NCBI GenBank assembly: GCA_037126765.1
Contig: JBBCBC010000056.1
Span: 496,001-560,000, forward strand
Direction: 5' to 3'
DNA: 64,000 nt
Source: Stenogyne calaminthoides
Lineage: Eukaryota > Streptophyta > Magnoliopsida > Lamiales > Lamiaceae
A program made the translations under genes and the position numbers. Shown piece after piece: positions 45,584-57,550 of the stretch (the first letter of the stretch is position 1; each line of letters opens with the position of its first letter). Below the pieces are notes generated by a model. That model was not told the DNA's origin and searched no databases. It worked only from the letters and a program-made list of their open reading frames with translations.

Positions 45584-46486
45584 TGTTGTGTTCGATATAA
45601 TAAATCAGGATTAATTGAACATCAAAGAGCGACACGTGTAATATTCGAATATAATAATCATGCCCGGTGGATGAGTTACTTTTTGTTCGCCAACCGATCA
45701 GAATTGCTCGGCCAACCTACCGAACAAACGTATCCGCTACTCAGATCGGAAAGAAGGAGTTAAAAGAGCCAGGTCAGTATGTTCGAACTCAGATCTCCTG
45801 AAGAACTCAGACATCCTAAAGGGTCAGAGTGCTCGACGCTCAAATATCCCGGACCAATATCCCGAGGAATCGGTTGTGCTCGAGGAGGACAATTTTCCAA
45901 TATAAAACCCGACAATAAAACCGACATGATTAAAGGGCGAACAAAAAAGTCCAACCGAACAAAAGATTAATTTGGACGATCAAAAGAGCGTCCTACAGAC
46001 GAAGTTTGTACAAAGATCGATCTAGAAGATGAAGTCAGAAACGTGGCAACACCACCGGTGTTCTTGCATGATTCAAAGACTCCAGCACATGCTATACCAA
46101 TCCAGCACATGCTTGTCGGAGCGCGATAAAAGGAAGAAAAAAGAAGAAGATAAAGGTTCAGAAAATAATCCCAGAAAAGTAGCCTACAAAAATCCCTAGA
46201 GAGGTGAGGAACCGAAAAATTAGAGTGTTTATTCACATATACGAGAAACCCTAGAACTCATTTGCTAACCTGCATCGATTCATCTTCTTAAGATGTATCA
46301 AGAACTGTACGTGTAAAGCTCGTAATACTACATCCTGGCTTGGTATGCCCCCAGAGTAGTCATTTCTTGACGAACTGGGTCAACAAATTCATCTTATTTA
46401 CTGTTTATTTTACACGTATATGTTTTGTTTGCGAGTTGTAATCAAATTAGCCACATAATATTCATCAACCAAAACGACTCGCGACA
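45584..46486 (+). repeat. E5 5' LTR (903 bp)
   Basis: TGTTGTGTTCGATATAATAA to CGACTCGCGACA. Closely similar to 57551-58453, with a few indels near 45775-45950. CGCGATAAAAGG near 46120 is a possible TATA box. Confidence 0.9.
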
Positions 46487-46488
46487 AT

Positions 46489-46505
46489 TGGCGCTAGAAG
46501 GAGGG
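46489..46505 (+). promoter_or_regulatory. E5 primer-binding site
   Basis: TGGCGCTAGAAGGAGGG, 2 bp after the LTR end. It resembles the TGGCGCCAGAAGGAGGG-type site of Ty3 elements; the tRNA partner was not computed. Confidence 0.65.
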
Positions 46506-46613
46506 TGTCGAAAGAAAAATTCGTCGAAAACATCGTTGAATTTTCGAATCCAAATCCAAAAAACCAACCCATACACGAACCCCTAGTTAGCCGAGGCAGA
46601 AAAAAGAAATAAA

Positions 46614-48289
46614 ATGCCTCAATCTAGGAATACACAAACGGAGAAGTCGGAACAAAGCCGACCATATGACCGTAGAGAGGCCCAGCGTCAGCCTCATAAA
46701 GATCAGGCAGCGGAGACTATCAACCTTGAGGATATAGCCAATGATCCGTGGCATTACACAAAAGCCATCACTTTCTTGTTGCGAGCACGTAAAGAGAGGG
46801 CGTAAAAAGAATTAATGGCGGGTTAGAGGCTCAAAAGCAGAAGAACAACACTCGCGATACACCCGACAAATGAAAGCAAGCTAAAAAGAAAAATCGCAAA
46901 AGCGACCGAAGAAAAAATGATGATACGTCAGATGACGCAATGAAACGGACCTCAAGGTCTAGACCATCGGGGTTTGACGTTTGAGGCTCTCCGCCAAAAG
47001 ACCGAATCGGCAATAATAAGCGGCGATCCGTGAAAGAGACATCCAATAGAGATGCCCGCACATTCGGATCTTCAAAAGCATCCGCATACCGAACAAAAAT
47101 CGGGGGAACAAAGTCGCTTATCCATCACCGATTGGGTAGTCAAGGACAAACTTGGAGAGGGGATCGCCCCATCACGAGCATGATCCACGAGATCCTCATG
47201 ATGGGAAACAACCCCAATCTAAGTCTATCACCCCACAAAATTTGCGGAAATGCAAAAAGCCATCGAGGATTACAGCCGATCCGCCGCGACTAAGGGCCAC
47301 CCTCGAACGAGCACCGCATGCCTTTGTTCGCCATTATCACCAGCGATCATGGCGGCGGAAGTACAAGAGAAAGTCGCAAAGACCCGACCGCCAATTCCCA
47401 TTTTCGATCTTTGAGTCGGATCCTCATGTCCATCTCAAAGAAATATTCGACTTTATGATCGCGATGGGGCTACAGACGCGACGCCTTATGCCGGGTCATT
47501 CCCCATGAATTTGGGTGATCGGGCACATAGGTGGTTTACAACTTTACCCGCCAAGTCCATCACGCCTTTTCGCACAAATGGGGCGGCAATTTTGTCCCAC
47601 TTTTCATCCATGTGTGCTTTCGCCTGCAAAACAAAGGTTGGCGACTTTTCCCAATTAAAAGGTGAGTCCGATCGATCATACATAGAAAGATTTGATAAAT
47701 GTTTTTATGATGGAGCCCCAGGTTTGAAGAGGATGCTAAGATCCTCGCGGTGGTCGGAGGCCCCGACTTTAAATACTGATACATGTGGAAGGCCATGCAT
47801 CAAGATTGGCGAACTCATACTCGAGTTTAGAGAGCGAAAGCAAAAAAAATCATAGCCATGCAAGATTTGCTCGCACAATCACAATTGAGACAGAGCCTAT
47901 CGCTAGGAAAGTTTTTCGAAAAGAAAACGACGAATGAAGGGGGTACAGACCCCCGACCTCCTTCAAATTTTTGAAAAAAAGAAATAGAAGCAAATGCCCC
48001 ACGAAGTCTCTTGGGCGTTTTAAAAACTATCTTTAATCAAATTAAAGATCGGGACATGTTGGACAAAAGCAAGAAGAATTGTAATGGATAAGCGTCGACT
48101 AACGCTTCCAAATATCAGAATTATCACGAGTACATCGGGCACAATCTGTAAAATTGCGCGATTTACTCCGCCAACTTTGGAAGCTATATGAAGAAAATCG
48201 TCTTTCCCCATTCTTAAAAAAGCCAAATAACGAGGATTCGCGAACGTAAAAACCGAAGACCGGGGGAAAGCGAAAAGGCGAACAAACAT
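46614..48289 (+). pseudogene. E5 gag (broken)
   Basis: ATG at 46614 (MPQSRNTQTEKSEQSRPYD) opens 63 codons; several frames follow. The recognisable gag core is at 47505-47800: HRWFTTLPAKSITPF, then KGESDRSYIERFDKCF, both typical of the retrotransposon gag domain. The CxxHxxxGHxxxC finger expected near 48120-48160 is degraded (HEYIGHN then stop, NCA). Confidence 0.75.
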
Positions 48290-48952
48290 TTGACAATCCA
48301 GAAAGAATCACGTAAGAGATCCGAACGCGCCCAAAAGAGGGCCTCCTCTTTTGTGGGAAGAGGTCGAGAAAGCCAAGAAATCCACATGATACGTCCTGAT
48401 TATGGTCCTGTGGGTGGATGTTACCAAGCGCCAACGTTATCTAACAGACGCAAAAAGATGGAGATGCGTGCCATGCAGAACATCCATCAGGTGAAGGTGG
48501 CGAGTACATCATCCAGTTCCCCACCTACACACCAAATCATTTTCTCGGAGGACGATCTCGACGGAATTATAACTCCCCACAATGACTCCTTAACCATCAG
48601 TGCTCGTCTCCTTGGGTTGAAGGTACATCGCCTCTTAGTTGATACTGGAGCTTATGCGAACATTTTGTTCGTCAATACCCTTCGCCAGATGGAAAAACAA
48701 GTTGGGGATTTGAGCAGTTATATTGAACCATGTAATCATACTATAATGGGTTTTGGGGAATCTGTAACCCGACCCTATGGTATGATTAGGTTAGGAGTCG
48801 AGCTAGAATCAACTTTGAATTCGGACATTAGACGAACTAGAATGTTAGATTTTGTAATCGTCGATGTTCAGTCTACTTATAACGGGTTTCTAGGTCGCCC
48901 GTTTATTCAGGAATTCAAAGCGGCTTGTTCCACGACATTACTATCGTGTTAA
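48290..48952 (+). pseudogene. E5 protease region
   Basis: An open frame of 220 codons: IIFSEDDLDGIITPHNDSL, then the aspartic protease LLVDTGAYANILF (Asp-Thr-Gly), GFGESVTRPYGMIRL, DFVIVDVQSTYNGFLGRPF. This is the standard Tat protease, with the Leu-Gly-Arg C-terminal element. The frame is closed by a stop after TLLSC. Confidence 0.85.
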
Positions 48953-49483
48953 ATTTCCAACACAAGATGGAACAGTAAGGCGTAAAGGAGATCGGAAGAA
49001 AGCTCGAGATTGTTTGCTATCGTGTGTACCGAAAAAGACAAAGTATCGTCCAATATGATGGAGCGAACACGGAGATTGATAAGCCTAGCCAATGAGCAAA
49101 TATCTCACCGAAAAGATCTTCCGACGAACATAAGTTCGACGAAAGCATAACCATTCGTCTCGCGAAAGCACGTATATGCGAACATAAACTTCGGGAGACA
49201 ACTAATTCCCCGATCTCCTAGATCAAATGAATATTGATCACCGAACGAGCAATCGGACTAGAGAGCCTCGATAGGTTTTGAACCCATGGAGGTTGATGAT
49301 GAGAGCCCCGGATCCATCCAAGACCCTCGATGGAAGCAAAAAAAGGAAGCAAAGATCCTCGTTGAGCAATCGATCCAATCAAGATTCGACCCGAATGGAC
49401 TGAAGCTAGAAGTGTTCGTTGGTTCGCATTATTACGAACCAATCCGAATGTAAATAATTACTTACCTTCAAGCAAATTTAGAT

Positions 49484-50340
49484 GTGTTCGCATGGTCACA
49501 CGAGGACATGGTTGGAATAGATCCAGAGCATGCCTGCCACTCCCTCAACCTTGATCCAATACAAGCTCCAGTTGTCCAAAAACGCAGAAAGTTTAGTCCG
49601 GAAAAATATGCGGCGATGAATAATGAAATCAAAAAGTCTGGCTGGACAACAAACCGATCCGAGAGGTAAAATGCCCAAGATGGCTTATAACCTCGTGCTC
49701 GCTTCGCAAAAACAAAATGGATCTTGGAGATCGTGTATTGATTTCACTGATTTGAATAAGGCATGTCCAAAAGATAATTTTCCGATGCCACACATTGATT
49801 ATTTGGTTGATAATACAGCGGGCCATGAACTCATGACATTTATGGATGCGTTCGCTGGTTATCACCAAATACCGATGCATCCGAACGATCAAAAGAATAC
49901 GGCATTCTGCAGTGAAAAGAACATGTCTTGTTAACGCATGCCATTCGGATTAAAGAATGCCGAGCAACGATCAACGTTTGGTGAACAAAATGTTCGACGA
50001 ACACATCGGCCGAAAATCGAGGTATATATCGATGATATTGTGGTAAAGAGCGAACATAAGGAAGACCACATCACCCACCTCGCAAAAAACGTTTGATATC
50101 TTGAGGAAGTATAATATGAAGTTAAATCCCAAGAAATGCGACTTTGGGATTCATTCAGGAAATTCCTCGACATATGGTTAGTCAACGGGGATTGATGCGA
50201 ACCCATCAAAGATTCAAGCCATGCTCGATATGCAAGCCCCCAGAAATGTGAAAGAGGTCCAAAAGTTAACCGGACGATTAGCCTCCGTGAGCGGTTTATA
50301 TCATCAATAACCGGGACAAATGTAAACCTTTCTTTGATGC
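49484..50340 (+). pseudogene. E5 reverse transcriptase (broken)
   Basis: MFAWSHEDMVGIDPEHACHS starts the protease-RT linker, matching E6 at about 63673. KKNGSW-like, CIDFTDLNKACPKDNFPMP, MDAFAGYHQIPMHPNDQKNT and MPFGLKNAE are present, and the catalytic VYIDDIVVKSEHKEDH is near 50019-50065. Frameshifts lie near 49670 and 49930. Confidence 0.87.
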
Positions 50341-50820
50341 ATTAAAGAAGGGGAAATTTCGTGGACCGAGCATTGCCAAAATGCATTTGAATCATTAAAG
50401 CAAAGACCTTGCGGAGATACTCGACACCTTCGCCTAAGCCTACCCCAAAGAACAACTCTATCTCATCTTCTTTGCGTCCCAACATCTTGATCGATCTTGT
50501 GCTCGTCACGCGCGAAGGGACCACACATTTGCCCATTTATTATGTTAGCCAAGTCTTAAAGAGGCCGAGCTCCGGTATCCTCCATCGGAAAAATTAGCAT
50601 ACGCCCTCCGAATGAGTGTGCGAAAATTGCGACCATATTTTTTTCGACCACTCGGTTGAGGTATTGACCATTTCCATTGCGCTAAGTCCTCCAATCGACC
50701 CGAGATACTTTGGGCGATTGCTCAAATGGGCGGTGGAGTTAGATACATTCGACATTACTTTCGCTCCACGAACAAAGAATGAAGGGGCCAAGCTATGGCG
50801 ATTTCATGGTTGAGTTGACA
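50341..50820 (+). pseudogene. E5 RT-connected RNase H (degraded)
   Basis: Recognisable scraps only: RKLRPYFF (from the KLRPYFQ motif of Ty3 elements) near 50620 and LKWAVELDTFDITFAPRTK near 50725-50780. The frame changes repeatedly. Confidence 0.65.
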
Positions 50821-50859
50821 TATCCACAAATTCTGAAAAATTGTCGATCAACCATGGCA

Positions 50860-51300
50860 CATGTATGTTGATGGTTCATCAACAAGTTCAAGAGCCGAGC
50901 AGTTCTCATCAAATTTCAACCAGTGAACGTTTACAACAGCCATCCGATTTGATTTCCCAGCTACAAATAATGAGGCTGAATATGAAGCTTTGATCGCTGG
51001 ACTACAGATGGCAATGACAATGGGAATTCAGAGGCTGATGATCTATAGCGATTCTCAGATAATCGTTTATCAAGTAACAGGCGAGTATGAGGCCCGAGGC
51101 GAACAAATGGCACAATATCAACAACTAGCAAAAGAGTTGCTCGAGCATTTTGACCAAGTTTTCATTGAACAATTACCACGATTGGGTAATTCATTCGCTG
51201 ATGCTTTGGCACGCCTGGCAACAGCAGAAGGAGTGACGAACACAACAGACATTGTGGTCGTCACAGCCTGTACGCCATCAGTTCCCAGAATTACGATCGC
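50860..51300 (+). pseudogene. E5 extra archaeal-type RNase H
   Basis: HMYVDGSSTSSRA at about 50858, NNEAEYEALIAGLQMA at about 50960-51010, IYSDSQIIVYQVTGEYEARG and NSFADALARLATAEG. These are the four acidic-residue blocks of the additional RNase H found between RT-RNH and integrase in Tat elements. A stop interrupts the part before NNEAEYE. Confidence 0.82.
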
Positions 51301-52300
51301 CCAAATAACAAGCGAACAAGAAACTTGGATGACTCCAATAATGAGTTACTTACAAAAGGGACTTCTCCCTGAGAATAGGGCACAAGCTACTCGCCTCAGG
51401 TTACAGTCTGCTCGATATACTATTATAGACGAGCATTTGTACAAAAGAAGCTTCTCACTTCCACTTCTGAAGTGTATCACTCCTGAAGAAGGACATGTAC
51501 TTCTGCAACAAATCCATGACGGATGTCACGGAAATCATACAGGGGGCTTGTCCTAGCACACAAAAATAATCGAACAAGGTTATTATTGGCCAACCCTCAA
51601 AAAAGGATTATTTCGCGTATGCTGCTCGCTGTCGTCATCGATGCAGTACATGCTCCGCTTATTCATAGCCCACCTGAAGAATTGGTGTCAGTTTATAGCC
51701 CATGGCCTTTTGCCAAATGGGGGATCGATTTGATTGGCCCATTTCCCACTCGCACATCGGGAGTTAGATATCTTCGTGGTGGCCATTGATTATTATACTA
51801 AATGGGGAGAAAGTTGAGGCCATTGTCAAGATCACCGAACAAAGGATGTGGAACTTTGTTTGGAAAAGCATCATCTGTCGATTTGGGCTTCCCCAATCAT
51901 TGGTCACTGATAACGGCAAACAATTCGATGGAAGTGAATTCAGACAAAATTGTGCTCGGCATTTGGGGCATAAAAAGCACTACTCAACTCCATATTATCC
52001 CCAATCAAACGGTCAAGTTGAAGTTGTTAATAAAATTATCAAGCATACCCTCAAGGCTAGACTTGATAATTCCAATTCGAGGATGGGTTTGAAGAATTGC
52101 CTCAAATATTATGGGCTTATCGAACAACTTTCGAAACATCAATGCGGAGACCCTTTTGCTTTAGCATTTGGTGCGGAAGTCATTATACCAAAGAAAATCA
52201 AAATTCCAAGTCATAGAACAATGATTTTCGAGAGCATATTAATGATCGGTAGCGCCGCTCTGAATTTAGACTGTTGGAAGAAAAAGAAGGAAGGAGGCTG
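51301..52300 (+). pseudogene. E5 integrase (broken)
   Basis: The HHCC part is spread over frames: GHVLLQQIHDGCHGNHTGG ends one frame, and Cys-rich RCRHRCSTC lies in another. The core has WPFAKWGIDLIGPFPT (first Asp), LVTDNGKQFDGSEF (second) and YYPQSNGQVEVVNKIIK (third, Glu). It ends near 52300 in a Lys/Glu-rich tail. Frameshifts occur near 51560 and 51780. Confidence 0.85.
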
Positions 52301-54224
52301 ATTTCAAGAATGCTATGTACAAAAAGAGATCGAAAAAGTTTTATAATTCCAAAGTCCGAATCTTGCGCAGGATCAATGTGGGCGAAATTTGGTTTTAAGA
52401 CGATCGATGGGGGTACCCGGTGGTGTGTTCGGTCGAGCATGGGAAGGTCCTTTCGAGAATCACGAACGTTTACCAAACCAGGCATATGACTTGGAGGACT
52501 GAATGGAGTCCCATTGTCTTACTTTCGTGGAACGTCAAAATTTGAAAAAATATTATCAATAAAAGGCGAGTATAGTATCGGCCGAACAAAGTTAAAAACA
52601 AATAAAAAGCGAGCATATTGTTGGCCAAACACAATCGACCATTCGGTTCAAACGAGTAGGACGACCATAAAAAAGAAGAATATATTATTTTCGATGCATA
52701 TCTTCAAGAAAAAAAAGACTTTGGATGACAGAGATATTCAACGAAAGTTGTCAATAGAAGATACGGTTCGGAGCGAGTTGACAAGTGGTGGCGATATGCG
52801 AGGATGAGTTAATTTTTTGAGCAAGAGCGAGCGGATTGAAAAAGGAGAGCAAAAATAAGAGAGCTACCATATCTATCCCCAAAATCTCCTCCGGTTCTAT
52901 AAATAGGGGCATGTCATGGTTAAGTCCAGCAAAAAAAAAAAAAAAATGAAGATGAAGAAAAAAAGGAAAAATACTTGCGATTCTCGGAAAGGAAGATGGT
53001 TTAGTATGCCCCAAGACGTAGAAGAATCCAGGCGATTCGATCATCGTTTATTCGAGCATCCGTCCGGATCTGAGTCTTTTACCCCATATTCATTACGAAA
53101 GAAAAGTTTTGCTCGGAAGAGTCATGGTTGCCACTCCATTTTACGCATGAATAGCCATGAGTCCCCATGCATCCCCAAAATCTCCTCCGAAGGGGAGGGA
53201 TGTCATAGTGTCCACCCAAAATAAGATGCCGACCACAATGCTTGTCCGGGGTGGGACAAAAAGTTTATCTTCTTCTTTTTTAGGCGAAAGAGCATGTTAC
53301 AAAAAAAAAAAAAGGTATAACCACAATGTGTCCAGACATCCTTTATCTTCAACATCAATTCCACCGGGTAGACAAGGATGACATCCTTGTCAACATCAAT
53401 TCCGGACAAGACAAGGTTTAGATTCAAAACCCCAAAACCCCGTCACATTAACAATAGTTGTGTAATAGATAGTCTTCTTCAAATATGAACGATGTAATAG
53501 AATACAAAGTGTTGCAAAAAGAAAAAGAAAGATATATGTACTTTTGTTCGCTAAAGAGTTTCTAGTTCAGGCCTATTTGAGGTCGCACCTAAGCCGGACG
53601 ACCCGAACAAAGACGAACGAGCCCAGGTCTATGTTCACCTGACGAACGAATTCGTATTCTGATTCCCGCAGCAGAAAAGCGAGTAATGGGTACGCGCAGT
53701 CACATAAAATGATTAGTACTTACAGATATACCCGAAGACGAAGCGGGTGACGAAAAGCGGGTCGCAGCCTAAATAAGACGGCCCGAGTAATGAAGTGATC
53801 GCGACCTAAATAAGACGATCGCGCACCAAGAAAGGGGGGGTTCATAAAGTAACCCATCTGGTCGCATCTAAATAAGACGATCAACCGATTGCAACGTCAA
53901 TAAGACAATCAAAACCGAAAGAAGTCAGGAGCGGGCATAGGCAAACCCAATGTTCGAATTCATTCAGAAGAAAAAGGCAAAAACTGGAAAGCAATAAAGC
54001 GAACGTAAAGCAACAAAGCAAATATCAAGCAACACAAGTATCAACATTCATCCTCAACAAACAGGTCAGAGGAAACAGTTCAGTATGTAATCCATTTGTT
54101 CAATTGAAGAAATGTTCGGACAAAAGAAAAAGTATCAACAAGAAACAGTGTTAAAGATATATTGTTCGAACTAAAAAGTGAAGAAGACAAAAAGTTACAC
54201 AAGTTTTACAAAGAAAAAAAGACA
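52301..54224 (+). other. E5 long 3' region between integrase and antisense gene
   Basis: No sense gene recognised. Contains TATAAATA at 52898-52905 (in TTCTATAAATAGGGGCATG), a direct repeat TCCCCAAAATCTCCTCCG (about 52876 and 53171), A-rich tracts, and the tandem repeats at 53764-53920. Long 3' non-coding regions are usual in Tat elements. Confidence 0.6.
53764..53920 (+). repeat. Imperfect tandem repeat in E5 3' region
   Basis: About five copies of a unit like GCGACCTAAATAAGACGATC (AGCCTAAATAAGACGGCC, GCATCTAAATAAGACGATCA, GCAACGTCAATAAGACAATC), spaced 25-55 bp apart. Confidence 0.7.
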
Positions 54225-57200
54225 TCAAGGTGCAAAGTCAAAATTGGGGGTAGACGGAAGAGAAATGTCGAACACATTATGTTCGATCCCCTCAACAGCT
54301 TCAGATTGTCCAGGTATCAGATGCTCGCTGGGAGGCGCATTTTGCTCGGTTGCAGGAGGTTCTTGCTCGCCCTGTACCTGATTGGTCCCAGATTCAGTGA
54401 GAAGATTTTGATCAGCAACCTCAGTAACAATAACGTCTGAGTTCTCCTCTTCATCCAGAATTGGATCGTCAAGTTTGATCCCTTCAGGAAGAACAGAAAA
54501 GTCACACAGACCATTCAAATCCGACATTGGGAGGTTGCGATCTGGAGGATTATCAACCGTGTCTTCTTTGAAAAGTCGGATATGAGAGGGGCAATTTGCT
54601 CGCTGTTGAGTATGTGACGAACAGATCGAACAGCATCGGCAAAAGCGCAAATATACGAGAAGTTGGACATGGAGTCAATAAACTCGTCATCATGCAGCTT
54701 TGAGTTTTCGAGGCCTAAACGAGTATTAGTCTCTTCAGCAATGATGAGCTGTTGGCCAAGTGCGTCCCTCTCACTTTCCATTTTTTCAACACCAGCCCGG
54801 AGTTTACGAAGCTCAACATTCATTTCTTCTTGAGCCCTTCGTATATTGATCACCTCCTCCTGAGACTGATTCAGTGCCTCTCTTGTTTGACGAGCATCCT
54901 CTTGAGCTAGGCGAGCATTCTCTTGAAATTGGCGAGCATCCTCCTGAGCCCGTTGGGCGCCAGCTTGTCTTAAAAAAGTTTTGCTCTGAGCGATTTCACA
55001 TCCGGACCTGTTCATTTCGATCACTTTATCTTCAAAGTTCCTAATCAAAGCCAAATAATTGGCTTGGATGTTAGCGGATTGAGCATAAGCTTTCTCAAGA
55101 GCGACCAAAGATTGACCTCAAGCACCAAATTTCAAACGATAGTTTCAAGGGGGGGACCCGTAGTAGACTCCTCCAGATCAGTAGTCCACGCTCGAACAGG
55201 AGTCTGGCAAGCTTTTTGAACATGCTCCGGCACGCCTGGAACTTTGCGAACACTCGGCGAGCAAAAGTAATTCTTTAGGTTGGGCATTAAAGGCGACAAC
55301 CTGCTCAACCTACAGTATATACATATTTGACCAAGTGAGTATAGAGATATCGACCAGAAACCAAAGCAGCAACAGAGCGAGCAAAATGTACCGCTTGGCC
55401 GAAATGGATCCCATCCCAGGAATGATTTATCTTCGGGAGATCGGAGCTCGGGGTCTAACGGAGTCCATGATCGGGGTCCAGCTGGAGGGGGAGAAGATGT
55501 GCCAACTTCCATTTCGACAATCTGCGAAATGGGACCAACAACAGAGGCGGCCGCTCTGATCGCCTCGACGGTAGGGGTCCGAGTCGACTGGACCAAGATC
55601 GATGCTTGTCCGAGTTTGCTCGATCGGCCCTGCTCGCTCGGGCCCTGCTAAACTGCCCCTGCTTCACGATCTCCACCCTTGGTCTTTTTCGGTGGTGGAG
55701 TTGTTCGCCCCCCATGTTCACCAAACGGGAGCCCTCCAGGCTCGACTTGATTCTCCAGACCGGATGAGGGTCGTTTGGCCCCGCTTCGCCTCCTCCCTCT
55801 ACTTTTCTTTGAGCCTCTCGCTCAGCCTGAATCCGAGCAAGTTCCTGTGACCTTTTTCTTCGAGCCATCTCAGTGTGTTCAGATGTACTCACAAATGATG
55901 GTCACAAATTTCGGAAAAGCTATAAATAAAATGAAATCGAGATCAATGGGTAACAAAATAACAAAGAGACACAAGACTTATACAAAAACAAAAGATAATC
56001 CTTACCGGAAGGATCAACAGCAACAAGATGATGAGGAGGCACGAACAAACCTCCTTTCTTTCTCTCTTCGGCGGTGTTCAAAGTTATCACAGATCTTTCT
56101 GAACGAGATTCCAGATCAATCTGCCAAACGCCTTTGTAGTAGCGCGTTTGTTTCCTTATATCCGTCGCAGGCTTGAATCCTGAAATAAAAAGTGAGTTAA
56201 AATCGGTTCAAATTGAAGAATGAAAGATACAAAATCACTTACTTGATACACTCCGAAGTCAGTGGGGATGTCCAAGCGAGCATTTGGCTCGCTTCCAGAG
56301 GCCGGACTTTTCCAATCGCCCCTTACGAACCAGAACTTCTATTTCCAGTCACTGATTTTGTTCGGCACATCCTCGATAATTTTGCACTTGGCGTTAGCTT
56401 GCATAAACAACCATCCGTGTTCGCCCCTCGGACGAGTCAAGTGCACTAACCGAGCAAGTTCAGTTGCCGAAGGATAATACCTTGGTTTCATTTTGCCGAA
56501 CAAAGTCAAAAAACTCATAATCATATGCCATCCGTTCGGTTTAAGGCTTGCGTAATGGTGATATTCCACTCCACGAGCAAGCGGGTGATTGCTTGGATGG
56601 AGAGGAAATCGAAGGCCAGCCTCCATGGTGTCCAAATTCAACTGCGACACAACCCCCTCGGGGGTTGGTCACCCGCTCATCGGGACCGAGCCCGAAAAAA
56701 AGACATCCTTAGGGGTTTCATAAATTCTATGCAAATTGAAACAGCATATCTACATCAATTATGCTCGCTATTTTGCTCGCTGGGTACTCGTTCTCTACAC
56801 TAATCCTATGAGGTTGTTCGGGCAAACCAAAATTATAACGAGCATTGTACTCGCTATATGTTGGACTGTGAGGGACACCAACAGTATACCGAAGTTTGAG
56901 TTTTGCCCACCATCTACACCTATGTTCGATTAATTAAATTCTGAGTTGTCAAAATTTCCCCCCTCACAAGAAGATCATTTACTTCACATCAACATTATCA
57001 ATAGCCCTAGACCTAGTTTGAATTTGGGGCTAAGAATTATAATCAAAATCGTCCGACCCGAATCGTTCTGGTCAAACCCTATATCCGACTCCGTTTGGGC
57101 TTTATCGGAGTCAGAAGAAAGAACGGTAAATGGTTGCCGAAATTGCCAACGGAATCCTGAATTCGAGGCATTTGCCTCCGATGTACTTACATTATTACGG

Positions 57201-57277
57201 GGGATTCTACTAATAGGGGAAGACGAAGGGGAACTATGATGGTCGGATTGAACAGAGGAATTCGAGCAAGAGGCCAT
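54225..57277 (-). pseudogene. E5 antisense additional gene (multi-exon, Transposase_28-like plus coiled coil)
   Basis: Minus-strand gene between integrase and 3' LTR. The N terminus at 57277 (MASCSNSSVQSDHHSS) is Ser-rich. A middle part at about 56650-56250 reads LRFPLHPSNH, SLKPNGWHMIMSFLTLF and GWLFMQANAK, resembling the plant putative gypsy-type transposon domain (Pfam Transposase_28). Introns of about 63-71 nt (56172/56180-56242) and about 86 nt (55920-56005) have GTAAG donors and TTTCAG or TTATAG acceptors. The exon between them is open. The last part (55919-54225) has a basic stretch, a coiled coil built on AQEDARQ-like repeats (54515-55108) and an acidic tail ending at 54225. Extra antisense ORFs are known in Tat elements; the role is unknown. 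Frames break near 57000, 55450 and 55120. Confidence 0.7.
56006..56179 (-). CDS. E5 antisense gene, internal exon
   Basis: Open exon reading KPATDIRKQTRYYKGVWQ and then LFVPPHHLVAVDPS up to the GTAAGG donor. It is flanked by short AT-rich introns. The acceptor could be TTTCAG (exon start 56179) or the AG 8 bp later (56171); the second keeps the frame with the preceding exon. Confidence 0.55.
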
Positions 57278-57541
57278 AATTACAAAATAGAAGAAGAATG
57301 CAGCGGTTACCTGAATGAATTTCTTCGCCGGAACAATGAAGCCTTCACCGGAAACTTTCGAACGCGGAAGACAATAAAAGAGCAGAGGAGAAAAGAGAAA
57401 AAGTTTAAGGCGGAGAAATATGGTTTATATAGACATCGGGTACAAATTCAAAAATCCAGCGCGGAATTCGAAGCGATGCCAAACATGGCCCAATCAGATT
57501 TTAACAGCCGGGCCCAATGTAGAATACAAAGCGACCCGGCT

Positions 57542-57550
57542 GGGGGGTAT
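57542..57550 (+). promoter_or_regulatory. E5 polypurine tract
   Basis: GGGGGGTAT directly before the 3' LTR, within GGCTGGGGGGTAT. Confidence 0.6.

Noticed and set aside
45518..45763. Frame sharing a C terminus with one at 57236-57730
   Set aside because: The shared part is E5 LTR sequence; the frame crosses the E4-E5 junction.
52751..53044. 97-residue Phe-rich minus-strand frame
   Set aside because: Reverse translation of an A/G-rich tract; no domain.
55602..55850. Plus-strand frame opposite the antisense gene
   Set aside because: Shadow of the antisense exon; ends in a Ser-Leu repeat from a simple CTCTCG tract.
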